DNA from: Megaleporinus macrocephalus
Taxonomy: Eukaryota; Chordata; Actinopteri; Characiformes; Anostomidae
DNA length: 64,000 nucleotides
Direction of reading: 5' to 3'
NCBI GenBank assembly: GCA_021613375.1
Contig: CM038720.1
Span: forward strand, 40,863,449-40,927,448
The position numbers were made by a program, and so were the translations under genes. Shown here one piece after another: positions 53,266 through 63,611 of the stretch (within the stretch, counting starts at the first letter, position 1; the number at the start of each line of letters is the position of its first letter). The notes below the pieces were generated by a model, which saw only the letters and a list, made by a program, of their open reading frames with translations, searched no databases and was not told where the DNA came from.

Positions 53266-54895
53266 ATTTACTGGTGGGTGGGTGGGTGGGTGTGTGTGTG
53301 TTCATTCACATGTGTGTGTGTTTCACTGGAGTGTATGTATGTGTGTGTGTGTGTGAGTGTGTATATATATATATATCACTTCCCTTTTGTGTGTGTGTGT
53401 GTGTGTGTGTATCACTGCATGGGTTGGTTAAGTTCCTCTGTGTGCAAACACAAATGGCAAATATTCTAAATTCTAAAATTCAGGGTGGTGGGCCCCTGGG
53501 ACCAAGGTTGAGAAACTCTGTCATCACATTACAGATGAATGGAATTGTTTGTGTAGTCTCTAAATTAAGTTTAAAGATATTATGAGTTTAGTTCTCCTGA
53601 CTGTCCAGTCCAGTCTCTCCCAGTCTGGTCAGACTCTCTCCCAGTCTGGTCAGACTCTCTCCCAGTCTGGTCAGACTCTCTCCCAGTCTGGTCAGACTCT
53701 CTCCCAGTCTGGTCAGACTCTCTCCCAGTCTGGTCAGACTCTCTCCCAGTCTGGTCAGACTCTCTCCCAGTCTGGTCAGACTCTCTCCCAGTCTGGTCAG
53801 ACTCTCTCTCTCTCTCTCATGTTCCTCTTTTCTCTCAGTCTGGTTGTGAATCTCACCTGTCGTGGCTGCGGCTCCACACTCGGACTCATGTACACATCAA
53901 CGCCAAAGCAGTTCGATTTCAAGAGGTCGCTTTTCTGCTTCGGGGTTGAAAATATCGAGAGGTAAACAAATGTGTTGTTATTATTTATTATTTTATCATT
54001 TTCTCTTCCAGTGGTATTCTTAGTTCCTCAGTGTGTAGATAGTGTTACTGTATTGTATCTGATCTGCTGTTGTTTGCTGTAGTTATGTGTTAGGTTCTGC
54101 TGACCAGCAGATGGCAGCAGTGGACAGAGAGGAGAGACCGGTGACATTAGAGTTCCAGGATATCGTCCAGCAGGAAATGACAAAGGTAAACTCGTTATCG
54201 TTACAGACAATAGAGCGTCTGGGATGAATTTGATGAGTAATTAAATCACATTAGAAATCATATCTCTAACACTGTGAGCTGCTGCCCAACAGCAGGACAC
54301 CTTCTCTTTAATACTTTCTCTGTTTTCTTCTAATAGTTTATGTGTATTTAAAGATACAGAATAACGTGTCAGTATCTCCTAAAATTCTAAAACCTCTGGT
54401 GAAGGCTGGTAAACAAATGAGGGGTCAAAAATTAATAAATAAATAAATAAACAAAATGAACCCTACAGCACAACATAAATGACTAATTAAGTCATAAGTG
54501 GGCTCAGTCCACTAGTTTATATAGACGCATCTTTTTTTTTATTTTTATCAAATTTTATTTTCTATTTTATATCATTTGAACTCAATAGTTGCTGTTTACA
54601 TGTGAATATTTTAAGATGAATGGACCAATAGAAATGCTCCAAAACAGCTTGGAAATAATTCTGGTTCCATTGACTTACATTAAAGGTGGAGACTGTTTTT
54701 GTCCTCTCCTGTACAGGTGCCGTTTCGGGGATACTTGTTTTTTTCTAGGACAGCAACAATATATATTTATACCTTCAACATAAACCAACTAGTATTAGTT
54801 TATTTAATATTTATATTTATGTGTTTTATAATAATAATAATAATAATAATATTAATAATACGTTTTAAAAGTATTGGTTTTAAATCTCTCTCTCT

Positions 54896-54955
<60 letters not shown>

Positions 54956-56267
54956 AACGAAGAGTGTACAGATATAATAACAGAAAGCTTATTATTCTTT
55001 ACTGAAGTGTAAAAGCCAGCAGGAACAGAAGACTAGTGATGCCTCGTTTAATAAAAAGCTCTCGTGAAAACACACTTCTGTTGTTTTCCAGAGTAGCAGG
55101 CTGATCCGGCCTCTTACTGTAAATACTTCAGACAAATACGTGCCTTGTTTTTCTGATATGAACGGACAGCAGAGGGCAGTCTTTCCATGAAGGGAAAGTT
55201 CTTTGTTCCAGGCGGCGGTGTGAGCGTGTCCGGCAAACAAAGAGCTATTAGGACCTGTTCAAGAATTTCAGACACAGTGATGTCAGCTTGAGACACCCAG
55301 CACGGACATGAACATGTTGTCATATATTAATAATGAACTCAATTCCGAGAGCAAGTTCAGCAGAGATTACCACCTCAGATAAAAAGAAAATCTTTATTTT
55401 TACTTATTATCATTATTATTATTATTATTATTTTGTGGTATTTTGATCCTACAAGAAACCTGAATGCCTGTTTTATATACATAAAGCTTTTATATAATAT
55501 AATGTAATATATTATGAACTCCACCTCTGTAGGTGTAGCGTTGTGGTAAAAATGCCTGGAGCTGTTACATCTTTTAATGTGTGTTCGTTTTATGAGCTCT
55601 TGGTAATAAAAACACTTTCTCCTTGAAGCGGGCTCAGGAAAACCATCACCGGGGTGGGACGCTCAAGGGCGCGTCTCAGTACCTTCGCTTAGAATTTTAA
55701 TAGATTAGAGGACAGTGATCTCTATTTTTAGAGTTACACTGATGCCTCACACCCTATTATTATTCGGACTTTTCCTTATTTTTTATTTTTCTGCATCATT
55801 TGAACGCGTCAGCTGCTGTTTACATTGTGTGAAAGTTTCCTGATGAATGGACCAATAGAAATGCCCCAAAATGGCTTGGACAAAATTCTGGTTTCATTGA
55901 CTTACATTGAAAGTTAAGACTGTTTTTGTGCTCTCCTGTAAAGTTGATATTTTGGACAGTGATGATGTAAAGACACGTGTATATCTACTGCTGAGGAAAG
56001 AGGTGCCTCACTTGCTCAGCTGGACCTCCTTAAAACCAGTATAGTACCTTTAGTGTGTATATGTATGTACCTTGATGACCCACAACAGTTTCTTTCTTTC
56101 TTTTCTTTTCCTCACAACATGTCTGATCTCAGCCCTCTTCTGCTCTGAGTTCCGTCTCTTTGTATGCCTTACAGATCAAATCTCTAGCAGTGACGATAGG
56201 ACAGCGGCTGTTGGAGGTTGAGGTTGACCTCCAGAGCAGGTCAGGACCAGACATGAGCTGCAGTTAG
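47946..56267 (+). CDS. MIS18A: Protein Mis18-alpha, complete
   Basis: Five exons: 47946-48201, 52772-52838, 53839-53961, 54083-54185 and 56175-56267. They total 642 nt, giving 213 aa (human 233). It holds a Yippee/Mis18 zinc fold with C59-x2-C62 ([16 protein letters not shown]) and C115-x2-C118 ([14 protein letters not shown]), and the hallmark [20 protein letters not shown]. The C-terminal 60 residues look helical ([12 protein letters not shown]). In the family, Mis18-alpha and Mis18-beta with M18BP1 license centromeres for HJURP-dependent CENP-A loading. The N-terminus is short and carries four heptad repeats. All phases agree (1,2,2,0). Introns 1 and 2 contain arrays, and the intron 2 array copies the 3' splice site. 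Confidence 0.96.
48005..48082 (+). repeat. MIS18A: In-frame 21-bp coding repeat in MIS18A
   Basis: agcagcgtgtcggtgggtca plus g repeats at 48005, 48026 and 48047 with a partial fourth unit at 48068. It is base-perfect, so it is a recent duplication that adds SSVSVGQ heptads (residues 21-46). Confidence 0.97.
48235..49850. repeat. Diverged tandem repeat in MIS18A intron 1
   Basis: About 25 units of roughly 60-70 bp share ttccaccttaaatgatgcag, cagttacattctt and cttagcttctcattc; some blocks contain gagcgtaaacctaaagaaag. Spacing is irregular because two or more unit types are mixed. Confidence 0.9.
50198..50240. repeat. (AAT)n microsatellite
   Basis: About 14 AAT units at the end of a LINE-like fragment. 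Confidence 0.95.
50350..50685 (-). pseudogene. LINE reverse-transcriptase C-terminal remnant (L2/CR1-like)
   Basis: The minus strand reads [40 protein letters not shown] and [20 protein letters not shown]. This resembles the ..SRLDYCNSLL....LAPRLWNSLP..IR pattern at the end of L2/CR1-type RTs, with the middle deleted. Dead fragment in MIS18A intron 1. Confidence 0.55.
50690..51325. mobile_element. TAGGGCTGT-type element, copy 3, interrupted by a SINE
   Basis: The left part has aacaggtttatcaatgctta and gttggagtggagctgaa. The right part has attacaacactctagtggtc, gagaatcgatacagtatcag and aatatcccgatattcaatat. The SINE at 50838-51132 splits gagctgaa|aattgattac, which is continuous in copy 2. Confidence 0.7.
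50838..51132 (+). mobile_element. tRNA-derived SINE, near-complete and unexpanded (source type for the minisatellites)
   Basis: The head gcgcgtggcctgaaggatag has an A-box (50846-50861) and GGTTCGATCC at 50898-50907 is a perfect B-box core. The body follows: cttgaacaaggcacctgacc, ccccaactgctccccaggtg, ccgttgatagggctaccc. Then one copy of actgccccctagtgtgtgtt/cactagtgtgtg (51020-51050), gggttaaatgcggaggtcaa, and a (TTCTG)n tail. Internal pol III promoter; moved by a LINE in trans. Confidence 0.9.
51480..52240 (+). pseudogene. L1-like LINE ORF2 3' remnant
   Basis: The plus strand reads [20 protein letters not shown], then [15 protein letters not shown] and stops, followed by LMPLMW- and [14 protein letters not shown] pieces in shifted frames. 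L.AKWE.DLG..I....W is typical of the ORF2 C-terminus. Broken by stops. MIS18A intron 1. Confidence 0.65.
52772..52838 (+). CDS. MIS18A: MIS18A exon 2 (aa 86-107)
   Basis: Acceptor cactttcag|, donor ctcgggtg|gtaagt, 67 nt, phase 1 to 2. It encodes [20 protein letters not shown] and G, aligning with human VSCNVSVDKEQKLSKREKENG. Confidence 0.9.
52990..53460 (+). mobile_element. tRNA-related SINE with (GT)n-expanded body
   Basis: Degraded head (agatcgccggttagtccacc), body ccccaacagctccccggaca and gtggatagggctgaccacc, then cactgccccttagtg followed by (TG)n of about 65 bp, and the 3' part cctctgtgtgcaaacacaaa. Here the body grew as a dinucleotide run instead of the 50-bp unit. Confidence 0.85.
53610..53812 (+). 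repeat. MIS18A: 21-bp minisatellite copying the MIS18A exon 3 splice acceptor
   Basis: Nine units of actctctcccagtctggtca plus g, with cccag|TCTGGT at 53624 and every 21 bp to 53792. The genuine acceptor at 53838 is ctctcag|TCTGGTTG. The array ends in a (TC)n run 25 bp before the exon. Confidence 0.95.
53839..53961 (+). CDS. MIS18A: MIS18A exon 3, second CxxC and TPK..D.KRSLFC core
   Basis: Acceptor cttttctctcag|, donor atcgagag|gtaaac, 123 nt, phase 2 to 2. It encodes [20 protein letters not shown], then [20 protein letters not shown]; human reads TPKNLDYKRDLFCLSVEAIE. Confidence 0.96.
54083..54185 (+). CDS. MIS18A: MIS18A exon 4 (aa 149-183)
   Basis: Acceptor ttgctgtag|, donor acaaag|gtaaac, 103 nt, phase 2 to 0. 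It encodes [20 protein letters not shown] and [15 protein letters not shown]; human continues SYVLGSSEKQ. Confidence 0.93.
54190..56170. other. MIS18A intron 4, repeat-bearing
   Basis: Two copies of the gaccaatagaaatgc.cca / ttccattgacttacattaaa dispersed fish repeat (about 54560-54770 and 55790-55990), (AAT)n at 54829-54850, (TA)n at 54901-54950 and (ATT)n at 55410-55432. No exon seen. Confidence 0.6.
56175..56267 (+). CDS. MIS18A: MIS18A terminal coding exon (aa 184-213)
   Basis: Acceptor gccttacag|. It encodes [20 protein letters not shown], then [10 protein letters not shown] and TAG. Corresponds in position and helix-forming character to the human C-terminus. Confidence 0.85.
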   Translation: MKSLAVTIGQRLLEVEVDLQSRSGPDMSCS

Positions 56268-56799
56268 ATGGGAGCTGGCCGTGAGGTCTTGGAAGTTTGT
56301 TCTGTTCCTCTGTTCTCCACCACACTGTAGCGGTGTCTCTCGCTTTCCTCCTGCTTTTCTTTCTTCTACCTGTCCTCCAGCGTCTTTGAGGGAATGTTCT
56401 GATTTAGGGAACCGGTGTAGGCTCTGACCACACCTGCATAGCAACGTCCAGTGTTCTCAGAGGACCTCAAAGCAGAGTTCTCGTGTGGTTCTCCAGAAAG
56501 AGCCGGTGCTCTGGCAGTTCGTGTTTGTTCCGGCTCTGTAAATTCTTTATCTTCTTTAATTTGCATATGCAGATTAACAGAATCTCTGATGTATAAAGCC
56601 CTACATGTTAAGTAAATATCCCTGTTGTTGTTTGTGTTTACGTCCCTCTTGTTGTTTGTGTGATGTTTAACCTCCGGGATCAAAACAATCCCCCCCACGC
56701 ACGTGCACTTCACTCATCTTCAATAACAAGTGCTGGATGGTGGGTGGAGGAGGAGGAGGAGGAGGAGGAGGTAAAGGGGGGCTGCGGGGTAACTGAGGG

Positions 56800-57330
56800 C
56801 GGCTCATGCTCGTCTTCCTTTTTTTGTTTACGTTTCCCGTCGAATTGTGCCTAGCAACACTTTGGACCTGGGGGCGGGCGGAGCGTCTCGTGCACCGAGC
56901 CCCCCGAGCTGGAAGACCAGGCGAGGAGCTCGAGCGCCGGGGCAGCATAACAACAACAGCTTCGGATGTTGAAGGCAGACCAACCAGCGCGCTGTATCCA
57001 AGGCACGGCTGCCATGGAAACAGGGCGCACATGCTGCGCTGATGCTGTTGCCATCGCGTCATCCGTTTCCTGGTGTCGGAGGCAGCCAGCCACCCCGCGT
57101 CACTGCGCGCTCCCGCTGATTGGCTGGACGGGGTGGAGCCTCCGGCCTCTAATCCCCCTGGGTGTTTTTCTTTCTCCTTCTCCACCCACCCCCTCCCTCT
57201 CTTTCTCTCTCTTTTTCCCTCCCTACATCGATCCCCCTCTGCCTCCATCCCTCCACACCCCACACACACACACACTCACACCCCCACCCCCCCACCCCCC
57301 AAAGTTCCTCTTCCCAAAATAGGTGAGAAA
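56800..57330. promoter_or_regulatory. Orphan CpG-rich island with X-box-like motifs and a splice donor
   Basis: High G+C and CpG (56860-57140). GCTGCCATGGAAAC at 57008-57021 matches the RFX X-box GTTGCCATGGAAAC at 13 of 14 positions, and an AGCAAC half-site lies at 56853-56858. AATAG|GTGAGA at 57322 is a good donor for a plus-strand noncoding exon. No recognised protein is encoded; it is probably the start of a gene running out of the window, direction unproven. Confidence 0.45.
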
Positions 57331-58440
57331 CATTAAAATTAAAATTAATAGAGAGCAAACTAATAAACAGGCAGCCTGGCTTTGTTTATGGCAGTGTTAG
57401 TGTGTTATCCCGCAGGGTGGTCCCTAATCCTACCCCGCACTCCCACCTCAGCCCTTGTTCACACCTTAAACCCACTGAGAGACTATGTGTTTACTCGAGT
57501 TAATGATGTCTACACACATAACATACATAAACACATCAGAACAACTGTTTACTGACTTTATATGAGATATTATGAGTAGTATGTTTGTATGGATGTGAGG
57601 TTTAATTTATAATATTTTAATATAAATTAAAATGAAATGAATTTAAAGCCAGTTTAATAGTAACCAGGGCTCCAGCTAGAATGCGTTGTGCAGGTAAAAC
57701 CCAGAGATTTAATTGTGGTGACACACTGCACCGACACCTGTCCATCATTTCATCATAAATAAAATATTCAATCAATACAAATATAGTAACAAAACTGTTG
57801 ACGCTATAGATTTGAGCCATTGATGAGGAACTGATGTGTTTGAATCAAGTAAACGCATCACTTTAATGTTCAGCATATTAACTTTTAAAGAAGCCTATTT
57901 ATTATTACTCTATTTAAAAGAATATATAACTTATTAATATACAGGTTATGTATGAGTCTAATAATTGACACTATATAAACCAACAACACACGCGTGTATT
58001 TAACTGTAAGAGTGTTTAGAAGCAGGTTTATTATTCAGACTGGGTTTTGATAATGAACTCATCTCTCCGTCAGATTGCCTGCTGTATAATGTGACTCACA
58101 GAGCAGCACTGCTGAGGGACCCGGCCCACATTCACACACCTGTTTGCTGAGTGCATTAGCCAATCAGAGCAAGATGACAGTGCTTGATGGTTCTGTAACT
58201 GGGGTAGCTATAAAGGTAATTCTGATAGTTATCAGTGTACATTTTGTTGTAGTTAATAAATATTATTACTAATGTTTAGTGAGTGTTAGACTTAATAACT
58301 GAATAATAAACCTGCACGCTTAGCAAAATGAGTTCTATTAATTTATATGTGGTACCAAAAAGTTCATATTACTTATTAAGAAAAGAAAAAGTCCTATAAT
58401 AAGGAAAACATGTTAGCATTCAGTATTTTTTGATGTGTTT
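57331..58440. other. Noncoding sequence, nothing recognised
   Basis: A+T-rich with no repeat landmark shared elsewhere in the window and no splice-consistent coding exon. Confidence 0.4.
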
Positions 58441-58443
58441 AAA

Positions 58444-58447
<4 letters not shown>

Positions 58448-58498
<51 letters not shown>

Positions 58499-58740
58499 AT
58501 TCAAGAGTTTTATTGTCATATGCACCGCAGATACAATGTACAATGAAATTCTTACTTTGCTGCTCCTTTATTCACCAGTAGATAAAAATAACAAATAAAA
58601 AATATACAAAATATATAACGTATAATAATATATTGTAAGTCAAAGTGAATAAAGTTAATTAAAATAAATAAAAAAATAATAATATATATAAATATATTGT
58701 CACTGTTCAATAAAAAACGTGTATATCTGATTTGGTTCAT
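58448..58740. repeat. (TA)n and LINE-type 3' tail
   Basis: (TA)n at 58448-58497, then ttattgtcatatgcaccgca, gaaattcttactttgctgct, the reverse of a LINE/retroelement 3' tail that is also embedded at 7005-7085. Confidence 0.7.
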
Positions 58741-58779
58741 TTCTATTTTTCTGTCATTTGAACATGAGAGCTATCTGGT

Positions 58780-59335
58780 TACACAGGACCACCACAGAGC
58801 AGATACTATTAGGGAGGTGGATCATTCTCAGCACTGCAGTGACACTGACGTGGTGGTGGTGTGTTAGTTAGTGTGTGTTGTGCTGGTGTAAGTGGATCAG
58901 ACACGGCAGTGCTGCTGCTGGGATTTAAACACCTCCTCAGAGTCATTGCTGGACTGAGAATCGTCCACCAACCAAAACTATCCAGACAGCAGTGTCCTGT
59001 GGGCGGCGTCCTGTGTCCACTGATGAAGAACTAGAGGAACACAAACTGTGCAGCAGCAGATGAGCTACTGTCTCTGACTTTACATCTACAAGGTGGACCA
59101 GCAAGTAGTAGGAGTGTCTAATAGAGTGGACAGTGAGTGGACACAGTGTTTAAACCCTCCAGCAGCACAGAATGACCCACCTCCCTAATAGTATCTGCTC
59201 TGTGGTGGTCCTGTGGGGGTCCTGATCATTAAAGAACAGAGTAATAAAGTATACAGAGAATCAGATGAACTACAGTCAGTAAGTGGAGCTCCTGTATGGT
59301 CAGTGGAGCTGATACAGTGGAGATAGAAGGAGGTG
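58780..59335. mobile_element. Palindromic TIR element, second near-complete copy
   Basis: It contains agcagatactattaggg (58798), cagtgtcctgtgggcggcgt, ctacaaggtggaccagcaag, and the right arm ctaatagtatctgctctgtg ... agaatcagatgaactacagt (59187-59275). One 45-bp unit (tggtcagtggagctgatac) lies outside the right arm. Opposite in orientation to the copy at 36303 through its asymmetric core. Confidence 0.75.
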
Positions 59336-59339
59336 ATTT

Positions 59340-60230
59340 TATTATTTTATTGTTATGGCTTCAGTAATGTTCAGTAATATATATATATATATATACCTAC
59401 AGAACTGTCTCTTTCAAGATTGTGGTGTTCAGCCTGTTGGTTGGTTGTGTGTGGAGTCCTTTGTTAGCAGGAGAAACACCAGATCACACGGAGCAGGTAC
59501 TCCAGGACTGGGACTTGCTGGTCCACCGGTTCTCCAGACTGTCCTAGAGGTGGCACAGCTGTAAGCTCTACAGATGTTGGGCTGTGGCGCTCTTTGTTTC
59601 GGTGCCCGTGATTTTTCTTTCAGCCTCATTATTTCACCTGCTGCGCCAGACGCTGTCGTTTTGATGAATGTGCTCGAGCCCCGCGTCTGCGCGCTGCAGC
59701 CCCCCGCAGCCCCCAGCAGCCCCCCGCAGCCCCCAGCAGCCGAAGCGCTGATGCTCGGCACTTTCCAGTGTGATCGATATAAACTGACCCCCTCCCAACA
59801 CTCGCACACCCCCCAACACTCGCACACCCGCTCCCCCCACCTCCCCACACTACTTCACCTTGTCCAGACGCAGGCGGTCCCGCGCGGTGGGCACAGACCG
59901 TATGCTGATAAATAATGTAGACAGCCTGTCTGGAGGAACGCACCTCTCCTCCTCTAACCTCCTGAAGCAATCAGGGAGCAAGACGACCCCACTCACACTC
60001 ACCGCCACAGAGACGGCCCCCGCTAGAGGACCTTCATACCCCTCACTTCAGAAGTTTGTGTTCTGTGAACTAGAATAGGATCCAGTTTCATCTAGTTAAG
60101 ATCAACACATATAGATACATCCTGCAGACTGAAGGGTCTTCTGCTCGGTGGACCTCGATACCGAGGAGCTCCACAACATCTGTGGTTTGGTTTTCTTTTA
60201 CTGTCCTGTGGATCAACCAGCACCACAACA
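59340..60230. other. G+C-rich unassigned sequence
   Basis: 59640-59900 is C-rich, with ccccccgcagcccccagcag repeated. Frames on both strands are open because of composition, but none resembles a known family or is bounded by a convincing exon structure. Possible 5' sequence of a neighbouring gene. Confidence 0.3.
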
Positions 60231-60236
60231 GCACCA

Positions 60237-62752
60237 GTCAAACGTTTTAGATACACTACCAGTCAAACGTTTTAGATACACCACCAGACAAACGTTTTAG
60301 ATACACTACCAGTCAAACGTTTTAGATACACTACCAGTCAAACGTTTTAGATACACTACCAGTCAAACGTTTTAGATACACTACCAGCCAAACGTTTTAG
60401 ATACACTACCAGTCAAACGTTTTAGATACACTACCAGCCAAACGTTTTAGATACACCACCAGACAAACGTTTTAGATACACTACCAGTCAAACGTTTTAG
60501 ATACACTACCAGTCAAACGTTTTAGATACACTACCAGTCAAACGTTTTAGATACACTACCAGCCAAACGTTTTAGATACACTACCAGTCAAACGTTTTAG
60601 ATACACTACCAGACAAACGTTTTAGATACATTACCAGTGAAACGTTTTAGATACACTACCAGTGAAACGTTTTAGATACACTACCAGTCAAACGTTTTAG
60701 TACACTACCAGTCAAACGTTTTAGATACACTACCAGTCAAACGTTTTAGATACACTACCAATGAAACGTTTTAGATACACTACCAGTCAAACGTTTTAGT
60801 AACACTACCAGTCAAATGTTTTAGTACACTACCAGACAAACGTTTTAGATACACTACCAGACAAATGTTTTAGATACACTACCAGTGAAACGTTTTAGAT
60901 ACACTACCAGTCAAACGTTTTAGTTACACTACCAGTCAAACCTTTTAGATACACTACCAGTCAAACCTTTTAGATACACTACCAGTCAAACGTTTTAGAT
61001 ACACTACCAGTCAAACGTTTTAGTACACTACCAGCCAAACCTTTTAGTACACTACCAGTCAAACATTTTAGATACACTACCAGTCAAACGTTTTAGATAC
61101 ACTACCAGTCAAACGTTTTAGATACACTACCAGTCAAACGTTTTAGATACACTACCAGTCAAACCTTTTAGTACACTACCAGTCAAACATTTTAGATACA
61201 CTACCAGTCAAACCTTTTAGTACACTACCAGTCAAACCTTTTAGTACACTACCAGTCAAACATTTTAGATACACTACCAGTCAAACATTTTAGATACACT
61301 ACCAGTCAAACGTTTTAGATAGACAACCAGTCAAACGTTTTAGATACACTACCAGCCAAACGTTTTAGATACACTACCAGTCAAACGTTTTAGATACACT
61401 ACCAGTAAAACGCTTTAGATACACTACCAGTCAAACGTTTTAGATCACTACCAGTCAAACCTTTTAGATACACTACCAGTCAAACATTTTAGATACACTA
61501 CCAGTCAAACGTTTTAGTACACTACCAGTCAAACATTTTAGATACACTACCAGTCAAACGTTTTAGATACACTATCAGACAAACGTTTTAGATACACTAC
61601 CAGTCAAACATTTTAGATACACTACCAGTCAAACGTTTTAGATACACTACCAGTCAAACGTTTTAGTACACTATCAGACAAACGTTTTAGATACACTACC
61701 AGTCAAACATTTTAGATACACTACCAGTCAAACGTTTTAGATACACTACCAGTCAAACGTTTTAGTACACTACCAGTCAAACGTTTTAGATACACTACCA
61801 GTCAAACCTTTTAGTACACTACCAGTCAAACGTTTTAGATACACTATCAGTCAAACCTTTTAGATACACTATCAGTCAAACCTTTTAGATACACTACCAG
61901 TCAAACATTTTAGATACACTACCAGTCAAACGTTTTAGATACACTACCAGTCAAACGTTTTAGATACACTACCAGACAAACGTTTAATGAACACTACCAG
62001 TCAAACGTTTTAGATACACTACCAGTCAAACGTTTTAGGTACACTACCAGTCAAACGTTTTAGATACACTACCAGTCAAACGTTTTAGGTACACTACCAG
62101 TCAAACGTTTTAGATACACTACCAGTCAAACGTTTTAGGTACACTACCAGTCAAACGTTTTAGGTACACTACCAGTCAAACGTTTTAGGTACACTACCAG
62201 TCAAACGTTTTAGATACACTACCAGTCAAACGTTTTAGATACACTACCAGTCAAACGTTTTAGATACACTATCAGACAAACGTTTTAGATACACTACCAG
62301 TCAAACGTTTTAGATACACTACCAGTCAAACGTTTTAGATACACTACCAGTCAAACGTTTTAGATACACTACCAGTCAAACGTTTTAGGTACACTACCAG
62401 TCAAACGTTTTAGATACACTACCAGTCAAACGTTTTAGGTACACTACCAGTCAAACGTTTTAGATACACTACCAGTCAAACGTTTTAGATACACTACCAG
62501 TCAAACGTTTTAGATACACTACCAGTCAAACGTTTTAGGTACACTACCAGTCAAACGTTTTAGATACACTACCAGTCAAACGTTTTAGATACACTACCAG
62601 TCAAACGTTTTAGATACACTATCAGACAAACGTTTTAGATACACTACCAGTCAAACATTTTAGATACACTACCAGTCAAACGTTTTAGGTACACTACCAG
62701 ACAAACGTTTTAGTACATTACCAGTCAAACGTTTTAGTACATTACCAGTCGA
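60237..62752 (+). repeat. 25-bp minisatellite (ccagtcaaacgttttagata type)
   Basis: About 100 units of 25 bp (accagtcaaacgttttagat, acact) with 23-bp variants (ttttagtacact) and scattered acaaacg, gtgaaacg and aaccttttag changes. The word resembles fish Tc1/mariner-type terminal sequence as I recall it. The right edge runs through a short (AT)n into element E. Confidence 0.96.
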
Positions 62753-62767
62753 ATATATATATATATA

Positions 62768-62945
62768 ACTTTGTTCTTCAAACTGGATCAAGATCTGATC
62801 TACTTCTCTCACAATAACATATTCATGTTACTTTGTATTGTATGTATGATTATTTACATCTGTTCTAATCAGATCTGCTGTTCTTACTGGTGAACACACA
62901 CTTATTGATCAGATAAAGACTTTTTAACGATCAGCTGACGTTCCT
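62768..62945 (-). mobile_element. Element E, copy 5 (partial, inverted)
   Basis: It reads actttgttcttcaaactgga, tctaatcagatctgctgttc and cacttattgatcagataaag, the reverse of 22735-22895. It starts exactly where the 25-bp array stops. Confidence 0.7.
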
Positions 62946-63605
62946 CAGACATTAGAACGTTCTGGTAAATGTATCTGTTGAAGAGTCAGTCACTTCAGAT
63001 GTGTGACCTCCATCACTGCGGCGCCCACATCCGATTAATTGTCTGTTTTTCAGACACAAAGAAACTGTTTTTTCGCTCAACTGGAAAAGCTCTTTGAAAA
63101 CAGGATTAGTCTCAGTCGATTTCTAAGCCCGAACAGATTGACTAGGATGAGAGGCCACAGCGCAGCGAGAGGCCTGACTCTAACGAGGGCCTGAGCCACA
63201 GTAAGGGCCAGGAAAAGCTTACAGCGCGTTTGACACCCAGGCCGCGGAGTTTAAGCCACAGATTGGCTTTGCCGTCCTGCTCTTATTGACATCTGTTTGG
63301 TTCTCGCCGGCGCCCGGAGTTGTTTACTCTATTGATAGGCGAGCTGGCAATGTGCCAAGTGGAAAGATGGTTGGGAAAGTCTTGGGTTCTTCTGGTATCC
63401 AGATCTGGGGGTGTTTAGGTCATGGGTGCGTTGACACGGCTGTTTGTGAAGATGTTCACCAGAAGTTTATCCAGAAGCTCAGTCAAGCGTCAAGTTCTGT
63501 GTTGCTGCCAGAATAGTTTTGTCCCTACATCTTCATCAGCGAAGATCTTGAAGATAAAGTCTGTCAAGTTGCACAACTTTGAACACTCCCAGTCATATTA
63601 CGTGC
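62946..63605. other. Non-repetitive block, possible conserved noncoding element
   Basis: Balanced composition, no repeat landmarks, homeodomain-type and forkhead-like words (cgattaattgtc at 63032, attgataggcgag at 63330). No supported exon. Conservation cannot be tested here. Confidence 0.3.
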
Positions 63606-63611
63606 CACACT

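Noticed and set aside
53125..53469. Cys/Val-rich small ORFs over GTGTG/CACAC repeats (also at 4.8-5.7, 14.5-16.1, 28.3-31.3 kb)
   Set aside because: They are translations of simple repeats in SINE-derived arrays, with no conserved starts or homology.
53582..53965. Long plus-strand frame SQSGQTL-repeat joined to MIS18A exon 3
   Set aside because: It is open because of the 21-bp intronic array. The real exon starts at 53839, and exon 2 phase does not enter this frame.
56667..57275. 202-aa minus-strand ORF in the CpG island
   Set aside because: Low-complexity Gly/Arg/Pro sequence from a GC- and purine-rich island; no homology seen.
59574..59915. Pro/Ala-rich ORF MLGCGALCFGARDFSFSLII as a gene
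   Set aside because: Composition-driven C-rich frame, overlapping open frames on both strands, no recognisable family and no splice-consistent partner.
60237..62752. CRISPR-like regular repeats
   Set aside because: Head-to-tail units with no unique spacers in a eukaryotic genome; this is a minisatellite.
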